From the NCBI GenBank assembly GCA_026874595.1, contig CM049318.1, positions 29,476,956 through 29,540,955 on the forward strand: a stretch of 64,000 bases of DNA, read 5' to 3'. The DNA comes from Sipunculus nudus. Lineage: Eukaryota > Annelida > Sipuncula > Golfingiida > Sipunculidae. The translations under genes were made by a program, and so were the position numbers. The stretch's first letter is position 1. Every line of letters starts with the position of its first letter. Positions 26,401-38,400 of the stretch are shown in pieces. Under the pieces are notes generated by a model that was not told where the DNA came from, ran no database searches, and was given only the letters and a program-made list of their open reading frames with translations.

Positions 26401-29400
26401 TACTTCATTATCAAAGAGAACTGTAGATTACTTACCGAAATATATATCCAGTCATGTCTGGCATTGCTATAAAACTCACATGGAGTAGCTGTTATACAAT
26501 AATTCTTTCCTGGGACAAATTTATTATAAATCTGAGTAAATTAACAAAAAACCCTAATTTCACACAAAATCCAGTTTATATTTGAGAAATATTGCTTAGA
26601 CTTTCGTTTCAAAACTGCATACTCAGCATAGGTACAGTCAATCACCTTCCAAAATTAAACTATAATTACAACATCTTTTATACTGAACTTTCAAAGTATA
26701 TTTACGTCTGGATAAAGACATTTTTTTCTGGTAATGTCAGCCCATAAGTGTAATGCACTTTTTGTATTTTTCTTTATCAAAGCCATTGTTGTTGTACTGA
26801 TTTTCACAGTGACATTAACACCATACATGACGGTTTGGGTGATAAGATTGCCACCTTCATCCAGTGGATTTCCACTTTCTTTGCGGGCTACATAATAGGA
26901 TTTGTCAGAGGTTGGAAACTGACACTGGTTGTCATAGCTACAGCCCCTCTAATAATCCTGTGTGCTGGATTCATGGCAAGGGTAAGTATATTTATAAGCC
27001 ACTCTTCACTAAAGCCCATGTAAGAGTGAATTACAAACCAAAAACTTTTATTTTATGAAAAAATGGACATAGAAAGAGACAGTTTAGACATTTTAAACAC
27101 CTATCACACAGGGAAAGGGAATGGAAAGTTGATCAATAGCTTTAATCTGTTTTTCTGTCGCTTTGCATGCACGCATGTCAGAATTGATTCACTGTCTTCA
27201 GTTTTCAATCAGGCAAAGAGAAAAAAGAACCAATTCTGACATGGATAAATGAAAAGCGACACAAAACGACATGACCACACGAATACCAAAACCATACTAC
27301 AGTGAGTAAACTAAAAACAAAATTTTTATTTCTGAAAGTTGGGCAACTCAAAAGCGACATTTTTCTCTCGTTGGAATAATTTTGCTTTTGTTTTGAGCAA
27401 TTTGGTGAATGAAAACTGGAGTCAGCAAATCAGTTCTGACATTGGCACATGGAAAGCCACATAAAGCGGATTTAAGCTTTTGATCCACTTTTCATTCGCT
27501 TTTTCCCATTGTGATACCTGCTTAAAGTGACCTTTTATGTGCCATGCCTTAAAAGTTGATTTCCCTCTCTATTCAAAAAAAAAAATTGAAAAAAAAAAAT
27601 TTGGCATTTTATGATGATATCTCTGAAGTAATGTAAGCATGAACTGCAATTAGCAGTGTTAAAACTTGGGATGTGCTCTTTCACAGAAGGAAAAAATATG
27701 CACAAAAAAAGGGAGTGATAATTTCTAAAGAATTTTTTTTGTGACCTTAATATCTGGGATCAGGAAATAACAGGAAATGGAAAGTCTTGCATGTCAAGTT
27801 CTTTATTTTTAAGCATGTTCACCTACCAGTGGTGTATGTACACTTTCAAGACTTTCCAGATGTGCTAAAAATGTAAATAGAATGGAACAAAGTCACAACT
27901 CCTAATATTTGTTCCAATAAAGTATGCAGATTGTGATACTTTGAAATTTTTATCGTTCCAAGGGAAAGGCATTAATAAAGGTTTGCCTTTCTGCAGAAAA
28001 AAATTGCCTTTCCATTAAAGGTGCATTCTACCATCATATCAAACTTTCAGTCACACTTCTCTCTGTGTAAACCTGATTCTGCCATCTTACATGCCATCCT
28101 ACATGCACACATGCAAAAAGAACTCAATATTTTTTCCATATTAACACTGTTATAAGAGAAACACAATTGTGCATTGAAAAAAAAAAACCAGGAAAACATA
28201 AAAGTTGAGGGCCTAAATGCAAGAAAGTATAAGACATTATAGAACATTTTTATGAAATATATGAAATATAGGGAGTCTGTGAAAGACCACCTATATAATA
28301 TTTTTTGTGTCATGTTAGTTATTGTTTATCAATTACTATATCTATTTATTCACCTTATCAATGGATTGATACAAAATGAAAATTGTCTTTCCGTCAACAT
28401 GTTTGCCTGTTTGATACAGGCAGAAAGGTGTTTTAAGACATGAAGTATCGACACATCTTGATACTGAAAGTAAACTGGACTTTTTTCCAGGTGACAAGAA
28501 ACTTTAAAGTTTAGGAGGCTGCAGAATATATATTTTGATACAAGAGTGTGTTTGATTGTATTATGTTTTCAGTTGATAAGAAACTTTACGATGAAGGAGG
28601 TGGCTGCGTATTCTAAAGCAGGTGCTATAGCGCAGGAGGTGCTGTCAGCCATCAAAACAGTCTCGGCCTTCAGTGGTCAAGAGAGAGAGGTTATCAGGTA
28701 CACTACAAACTGGTCATATGAAAATATATTAAAACTATTTTAAATATTATGGTCATAAATATGATAAACATTCTTGTTATAAATGTAATTAGTATAAACT
28801 TGTTAGTTGTACCAACTTTATCATTGCAAATTGTGGAGTAATTGCTTTTATAGGATAATTCAGTGATGTATCTGTGGATAAAACCCCTCTTGCTTAGTTG
28901 CAGGAGGGGATATAGTAATGCCTCTGATTGTGCAAGCACCTGCCTGTCTTCCAGGTCTTACATCCATCCATCCATCCATCTATTATGTCCCCCCCCCCCC
29001 TCCCCCCCCATCCAGTAGGGCTGAAAGGAGTACTTGAGTCTGGGTAGTACTTACCAAGCACTTGTGTATGTACAGCATATCTGAATATTACTGCAAACTG
29101 ACAGACAGTCTGTGGGCCTGTTTATTGATTATTGTAGTAATAACCATGCTGTATAGTTTATTTTGAAGGGACTTACATTTATGAGTTATATGCTTTTGAA
29201 TGGATTTTTCCACTGTTTGATTTTAGTATTTATATCTGATCCTTTATTGGGTTAAGGTTTAGCAGTCACAAATTCAAATTTATGTATATTTTGCATCGGT
29301 AAACAGATGTCTGTTTTATCTTTACAACATTGCTGTGGTAATGAGTACTCGAGTCCGAGTCGGGAAATGCCTATCTGATACTGGAGTTCAAAATTTTGTA

Positions 29401-32400
29401 CCTGTTTCAGCCCTACCATCCAGGGGAGATGATTTTTGAGTGGATGTATCCAGAGATTTCTGATACATCCAGTCTAATTATGTTCCCTTTGAGGGGAAGC
29501 TCCATTTTGCAATGCCCTGTTAACGAAGCACAGTCATCCCACATCATCTTTTCTTTGTAATTTATGAAAATTGCTTGAACAATTGCACAATCTATGTTGA
29601 AACAATCAGCCATAAGGCATGACACTTTTAGTGAAAAACTGAATACATGTAATGTATCTTGCAGGTACACAAACAACCTTCACAGTGCAAGAGCCCTGGG
29701 CATCAGGAAGGGTGTAGTGGCTGGTGCTGGCTCCTGGGTGTTCTTTACTGTAATATTTGGCACATTTGCTCTGGCTTTCTGGTATGGAGGAGAGCTTGTC
29801 CGCACGGACGGCTACAGTCCAGGGACTATACTGCAGGTGAATATAAGAGTAACTGCAAAATTTGTCAGTCTTTATCTCATATTAGTTGAATATTTGTATT
29901 TTACATTATACATGTGAACTGAGTGTATAAATTGCAGTATCAGCAAATGTTATTTCATTTTTATTCATACTTTTAATGATTGAAGCAACCAGCAGATATG
30001 TTTAGTATCCACAACCATACCAACTGTTACATCCCAGAAGTGATTGTTCTGTCTTGTATCATGTGATTACCTTTAATTTTGAAATGAACATGCAAACGAT
30101 CCAAAAAGGGTAAGGTCACAGGTGGTCTTAATGTCCATAGTGTTCCCATGAGTCAAGTAAATTAAGAAAAGTTTGAGGTTAAGTAACTTATCCTTTTTTT
30201 ATTATTCTTAATCTATTCAAAATGGTCAAGTAATGATAATGAATGTTTATAAGGAAATATTTACATAAGCCAAAGAACAGTTTTATTTTAATTTTTATCT
30301 ATAGGTAATTGCAGAATTCACTGAACATTCATAGTGTTTGTTACAACTTACTTTAAACTGTATATCAATGATATATTTGTGTATTTCAGGTGTTCTTTGG
30401 TATCCTAATTGGCTCCATGAGTCTTGGTCATGCAGCACCAAACATTGAAGCCCTGGCATCAGCCAGAGGAGCTGCACTACAGGTGTTCAACATAATTGAA
30501 CAGGTGGGCTATTTTGTCTCCAGTAATATTTTCAGCCCTAAGGCAGCAAAAGGGTTAGCTGTCTTTCTAAGTTCAAAAAGCAGTGTTAGTTAAACTGCCA
30601 TTGGAATACATAGAACTTACTATCTACAAAGCTTTAGCAGAGTTAAGGCGATTGCTAATAGTAGGCTAGCTAGTGTGGTAGCAAGTGCATTCAGTATTTA
30701 GATTTATAAGCGATCATGTGAATACACATGAATTAGCAAGAATGTACAAACAGAAATGTGAATCCCTTCTCTTTTCTCTGCTATGATTTCTTGTGCCTGG
30801 CATGATCTGGCTGTCAGTCACAAACTGTTTGGGACATGCTTGTTAGAATGATGCAATTAGATGTTCAGTAACGTGCAAGTAAATGGACTTCTGTGGCTCA
30901 GGGGTAGAGCACAAGCCTTAAAACAGGGAGGTTGTGAGTTCAAATCTCAGCCGAGGCGGTGAGATTTTCACAGACGGCCCCAGGCTCACCTGTCAGTGCG
31001 TCTTTGAGCGGTTCCTTTGTGTTATGACCCAGCAATGGGGATGATTACACACTCAGGACCTGCAGGTGCAGTTGACACCAGGATACAAAAATAGTATGAT
31101 TGGAAGTGAGTGCTACCGCCCTATCAGGTAGTCCAAAAAACAAAATGGAACTCTGCAGATGTACCTACTTAGTTTAAGAATTAGATAAGAGAGCATAAAA
31201 CCAAATTGATGTAGTTACCTGCACCCAAAAAAATATTTTAAAAATGTAGGGAGATTTGTCAATATGCTGAATTTTTACAAAATCTTAACTGAACATGGTG
31301 GATGCTGGATGGTTAATGGGTTCACAATATTTAACACATAGCCTGGTATATTTTTAGTAACATTATATTTGAAGCCTGTGACACATTCTTAAAATGAATG
31401 AAAATATTTGTTTATTCATAACATTTTCAGGTTATATTTTCAGTGTGACATGCTGTTCCACTCTGACATTTCTGCAAACTCTTTGATTTAAAATGTGTAA
31501 AACTTTGCCAGTGTAGTGCAACTATTGATTTCACTTTTATAATAACCATTTACATAAAAAAACAGTACACAAACAGTAACCCAACAGTTTGCTGATCTAA
31601 CATCACTTTTATAACGCAAATTACTTCTGATGTATGAATGGCCCAACTTTCATATCAATATTTTTAATTTAATATATTTGCCGTTTTTAAATTTGACAGT
31701 TTAATGTATCTGTGTTCATCAGCACTTTTAAAGATCATAATTTGTTTTACTACATACATTCAAGCCTTTAATGGTAGAACCTTGTCATATTTTTCAGGTA
31801 TCAGAGATTGACAGTAGCTCTGAAGAAGGAGAGAAACCAGAGACTGTTGAAGGCAACTTGGAGTTGTGTGATGTTAACTTTATTTACCCTGCTAGACCTG
31901 ATGTACAGGTGAGAGGCACTGAGAGAAGCACAACATAGAGAGAGCTCAGTTCTTTGATTCATGATTAAAAAGTTCCAAAAGCAATTCTTAAGCTCTGAAG
32001 GCAGATTTGTGAAGAAAAAAATTTCAACAAGCAGGAGTACAAAGCTATGCATAGAATTAAAAATCACAAGAACACTATTTTGCCTGTTAAACTCAACCAC
32101 TTATGAGGCTTAACAAGGAGTTATATATATGAATCAGTAGTGACCATTGCCATTTTTCACATTTTATTAAGATGTCATGATATTACATGTATGGCATGAT
32201 GTGCAGATGTAATAATAACAAAAGCAAGGATAGTTTATTTTCAAATTAAATTCTTATAAGTATATCTTCTGTGCAGATTTTTGGGACATCATTTAAACCC
32301 CAAATCATTTGTCTTATAATATGTTTATTAATGACATAATTTTAAATATACAGTCACTGCTCCATGAAAAGACAGATGGACCAATTGACAGTGTGTCAAA

Positions 32401-35400
32401 ATTGTTATGTTTTAAACTGCTCAAAATTGTTCATTGCTCTGATCTATTTACCTGTGCATATTATGTCTGATTGACCAGAGCATATGTATGATATACAGGG
32501 GCATATTTAAGTAAAGCGGCTGTTGGTTGTGTACCAAAGAGAAAACCATTTAATTATGTCTTGACTTTGATGGAAGTTCCTGACTTAAAAAAAAAACTGA
32601 GACATCAAATAGAAAGAACCCAGTCAGGTACACACATCATCAGGTAGAACAAATTTGGGGGGGTCCAGGATTGGAATTCATTAAAACAAGAGTGCCAAAA
32701 ACTTTTTTTTGGGGGGGGAGAGGGGAGGGGGGCAATGGTTTGAATTAATTAATTATCAGAAGTTTATTCTATGAGTAAAATTTGACCTAAAGATCTGGTT
32801 GGTTATTGCCATTTTCTTTAAAGTTTGGTTCAATAGAGCACATACAGTACTTGCTTGAATATTTAAGTGGCATCATGTCTCATGTATTGGTAATGTTCAT
32901 ATGTTTTTAGCTCAGCTGACTTTCAGTCATGCTGGGCTATAGCGATGGGTCTTTGTCCGGCGTCCTTCCGTCTGTCCGTCCGGCCGGCCGTCCGGCCGGC
33001 CGTCCGTCCGTTAGCAGGGCACAAATCGTAACCGTAGGGGCTAGGGCCATGAACCCTATGCAGTCTTAGAGGTTATAAAAAGATCTCCTTGCACACCTGA
33101 AATTAGGTCACTGCGACCTATATTCTCGAAGTTATGGGGTGTGTTTGCACCCCCCAGAAATAACTCTTTGAGACAAAATTTTCATCCCAAACCTTCCATC
33201 TTTCACATACAGCTCACCTACCAACAGGTGAAGAACCATCATTTTTTTTAGGTCAAAAGGTCAAAGGTCAAGGTCACAGGAGCCTCTTTTTTTAAAAGCC
33301 TGTGGATGCATTTTAAGCCAACCCTTTCATCCCAATTCTTTGATCTTTCACATATAACTCACCTACTAAGTTGGAGAAGAATCCTATAGATTTTGAGGTC
33401 ACAAGGTCAAAGGTCAGGGTCACAGGATCCACTTCTTTGAAAAGGTAGTGGACACATTTCAAGCTAGACTTTTCACTCCAAACCTTCCAGCACTGATATC
33501 GCTTCTCTGCCAACAGGGGAAAAGACCTGTTGATTTTGAGGTCACAGGTCAAGTTCACAGCACCCACTTCTTGCGTGGAGTCATTTTCAGGCAAACTTTT
33601 TAATCTGTACCTTCCATCTGTCATATATGGCTTACCTACCAATAAGGGAAGAAGCCTATTGATGTTGAGGTCAAAAAGTCAAAGGTCAAGGTCACAATAT
33701 TTAATTGTTCTAAATGCTTGTGAGCATATTTCAAGTGTAACTGTTCAACCCAAACCTTCAGTCTTTCACATATGCCACATCTATGCATCACTCAGTTTGA
33801 CTCAAACTTCATATTTATGGGTCTTTTTGCTTGAATAAATAACCTATTGATTTTGGGGTCAGCTGGTCAGCAGGTTAAAGGTTGCAGGTCAAAGTTATTC
33901 ACCCATTGGTTGCCAAGTAATTACACCAGATTGAAGTGGTCAGTAGTTACCCATCATTTAGAAAGAATCCAGTTGATATATGGGCAAAAGGCCAAGGTCA
34001 AAGGTCAGGGATGTTCACAATTACTTAATTTTATAAACCATCTCTATTTTTCTTGTATATATAACCATCCCACTCCAGCTGGTACATATCCCTGTGTGGC
34101 TGTAATTGTGAGTGACACTGGTGACATATGACTCCCTTTTGTATCAGCCTATTAAGTGATGAGGCTCAGTGATAAGTACTCGTTACTTCATAACAAAAAC
34201 ACTGTTGTCAGAATGCTTCAGCCAGGCATTAAGACTATGAGAGTATAGTATTAAGGTTTAGCTACTGATTTTTTAAGATGATGGGAACATTTTGCAGTTT
34301 ATTTTATGGAATCCTAGCAATAAACTTAGTTTCCTAGATATCTGAATATTTTAATATATATCACCACATATAAAAGCAAGTGTTTGTTCTCATAATATGT
34401 GGATGTGTACCTTGATTAGGATGGCTTTTTGTTTTATTTCAAGACTCTTAGTCATGCTTTCTGCATTTCTTTTCTTTCAGGTTTGGCAGTTTACCTACCC
34501 TGCTGACCCCATTGAAAAGCAGAGTGATAATAAAAAATATTGGAATTACACTTTTTACAATTGCATATCTATAAATCTGATATGAGGGCCTGGACATGCC
34601 TTTTGAATTATTTTGGGCATTTATTACTGGATAATTTGCCCCAAGTTTGGTCTCTTATTGGAGAATGTGGGATATCAAATGTCATACTTGTCAGAAATCC
34701 ATTATGTCTGCCAGTTAGCCACCTTAGAAATTCTTTCTTCAGGGCAGTTTCAGTAATTTTTCTTTAATGTTTGGTCCGATTAAGAGAATGTTTGTTGTCT
34801 GATTTCAAACTTGTCAGAAGTCCAATATGGCCACCAGGCAACCATCTTTTAATTCCTTTTGATCATATTATCTCAAGAACAGTTAAAGTGAATGCAGTTG
34901 GATGTATATTTATGTAATCTTGTAAAGGATTGGGTCAAATATTTCTGAATAAATATTACCATCATTTATGTAAGTGCAGTTCAGTTGGCTTGTATTGAAT
35001 AAAAATTCATACAGAAGGACCTGTTTCTCAATAATTCTTGCATGTATTTCCTTGATTTTTGCTATATATTTTGATCTTATATTTGCCCTTTGTGGTGTTC
35101 CTTTTGAGACTGACAGGTTTCAAGCAAGCTGTTGGAATAGTTCCTGATAGCTTAACAATCATGCATTTTCCTCAGACCATCAATTCACTTTGTTTCAACC
35201 AGACATAGGTGATATATATTTCTGTTGTCATAGAAAATTTTCAACAAATTGGCAAATTGGTTCTGCAAAATTTGACTGGAAGTTGTGAATCTCAGTCCAT
35301 GATGTCACAGGTCATGCTTGGCAGCTGAGCGTCATGACCCATGGGTCACTTGTTATCAGAATCTGAAGATCCAGGTTAGACATAGGGTAGCATTTATCAG

Positions 35401-38400
35401 TGTAAGCAGCAGTGGCAAGTCCACTATGGCCAAGCTGACAAGGACCATGTCATAGCAGTGCTACATTGTTCTTTTATAATTAATAATAAAATGCTTATGT
35501 ACATAGGATCTGAAGGGTCTAAGCAAGAAGATCCAGGTTGGACAGACAGTAACACCAGGTGACAAGAACCATGATAAATACTTGTATATCAGCCCCCTTG
35601 GTTCAGGTGATTTATTTTGTCATGTTTTCGTACACAGGTTCTGAAGGGTCTGAGCATGAAGATACAGGTTGGACAGACAGTGGCCCTTGTTGGTCCCAGC
35701 GGTTGTGGTAAATCCACCGTGGTCCAGCTTCTGTTACGGTTCTACGATCCTCTCTCTGGAGTGGTATGTACAGCTATGTACTGCTTTTATACAACAGTGT
35801 AATGTTGCATATTATTTATTTAGTAAATCACTGGTTGTCACGAACGGAGTAATCCAGTAAAGGAATTAACAACCGCAAAGGTTAACAAACAACTCTGGTT
35901 TATTCACATGCGTCCGGTTACACGGCCATCACGATAGACTGGTACATGTGCTCGGGCCGCTTACATCAAGGCGAAGCTAGCCGCTTACGACTATAAGGAA
36001 ATCTTACTCATTATGACATCTCCCCTCAAAATGATATGAAATATCTTTTAACCAATAAACCAATACATCACAAATAAAATATATATGTTGTTAGTTCTTT
36101 AAGCCTTACATGACCCATGTATGTCAAAATCTACTGTACTTATAGAGCAAAAATAAATTGCTATGAATTTACACTTATCAAGTCTTTTTCATGCTTTCTT
36201 TAGGTATGGCACTTAAACATGTGAGACTTTAATTTCTAGGACATTCAAAGTAAAGACCGATACATGTCACCAATATAAATGTTCATGTAGAAAGACTGTC
36301 CACTTTGAATAGATGTATTGGGATACATCCGCACAATGATGTAAGAATTACAATATGAAACATCCAGCTATAATAAACGAATTACACGGTTCATTGTTCT
36401 TTCACAGATTGTGATGTATGTCACAAAACAAACTTACACACCTACTTTAATTACAACCAAACTGTGAGACAGGGGTAGACTACCCTGACTCACTCAGAGA
36501 GCAGACAGGCATTATTCTGGCCTTATCGTCTACTCACTGTTTCAGAAAAACTAACTCACATGTCCAATATTTTCTTAGATTTCACAACTCTGCCAGCTCG
36601 TGTGGTATAAGGTACATTGGTCGATTCAACAGGCATACTGGGTTGTGTATGGTCAAGGTCACTTGTATTTTCCTCGCCTGGAATTGGCTCTGAATCCCGG
36701 GTAGTGTCAGGATTCTCTCCCTGTTGTAAGTGTCGACGATTTCTGCGGTATGTTCTTCCATCAGAGAACTGTACACGATACGACCTTGGCGATTTAGCGG
36801 ACTGAACAACTTTAGCAGGTTCACTCCATCTATCCTGTGTGTCATCTCGAACACGAACAAGGTTGCCCGGTTCAAGGTCATTAAGTGGTCTGGCAGAATA
36901 CCTACGGTTATAGAAAAACTCATATGCTTTCTTGCTCTGAGCATCTTTTTGGTGCACTGCATCGCGATCAAATTCTTGTGGGCGCACATTTTTCACCATT
37001 GTAGGCAGTGTGGTTCGAAGATTTCTATTGGTCATGAGCATGGCTGGACTCACACCTGTGCTTGTGTTTGCAGTGCTTCTGTAGACTAGCAGTGCCATGA
37101 AAGGATCGTCCTGTGCCAGTATTTTCTTGGCTATACCAACAAAGCGCTCGGCTTCTCCATTGGCTTGCGGATACATAGGGCTCGAAGTTACATGATTAAA
37201 TCCATACTCCTGAGCGAACAAGCGGAATTGGTTGGACGAGAACTGAGGTCCGTTGTCTGACATGACCTCAAGTGGGATCCCCCATCTCGCAAATGTTGAC
37301 TTGAGCTTGCATATCACAGTGTGACTTGTGCTATCTGGTAAATGTAAAATCTCAGGATACCGCGAATAGTAGTCGGTAACTATCAGGTAATTGGTCCCTT
37401 TAAATGTGAACAAGTCTGTAGCCACTCGCTCCCATGGACCATCAGGCATAGGGGTGGTTTTTAACGGTTCTCTCCGCTGAGTATTTCTGTGCTCTTGGCA
37501 AAAATCACACTTTGCCACAAAACTCTTAATGTCTTTGCCTATGCCATGCCACCAAACACATGTTTCAGCACGTTCTTTAGATTTGTTTACTCCTTGGTGG
37601 CCCATATGAATTTTCTGGAGAATCTCGCTCTGTTTACACTCAGGAACCACAATTCTGCTATCATATAGTAACAGACCATGAGCAACGGAGAAGTGTTCTC
37701 GATACTGAAACCAGTCCTTTAGGGATTCCGGAACATCTCTGGCATATTTTGGCCAACCTGTTAGAGTGATCTCGATAGCGGCACTAATATTTGTATCTGC
37801 GGCACTGGCGCACCGAAGGTCCTCCAATTTATCATCAGTAACAGGCCAGGTTCTGCGTGTTAGCTGTTCATGGAAAGTAACTTCTTCAATTGAGGTTATG
37901 CTTTCAGTGGTATCCAACGGCTGTCTGGAAAGTGTATCAGCGACTGTCAGGGTTTTTCCAGGTGCATATTCAGCAACTGGGTTGTATCTCATGAGCCGTA
38001 TTAATAGTCTCTGTACCCTTAGTGGTGCTTTGTTCAAATCACAGCTGTTAATCAGTGGAACTAAGGGTTTGTGATCAGTGACCAGTCTGAAGGAATGTAA
38101 CCCATACAGGTATCTGTGAAACTTTTCGCAGGCCCAGGTTAGCGCCAAACACTCCTTTTCCACCTGCGCATAATTTCGCTCACTATCTGACAATGTGCGC
38201 GAGGCGTACGCTATGGGTCTTCCACCCTGCATGATGACTGCCCCGAGTCCATAACTACTTGAATCAGCTGTAACTACTGTTGGCTTCTGATGGTCATAGT
38301 AAGCCAATGTTGGAGCACTAGTTAATTGTTTCCGAATTTCTCTGAAGGCCTCATCTTGTGGTTTACCCCATGTCCAAACTGTATCAGCTTTAAGAAGCTC

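Noticed and set aside
30894-30965. A functional tRNA gene
   Set aside because: Promoter boxes fit, but the acceptor and anticodon stems do not pair; better explained as a SINE head.
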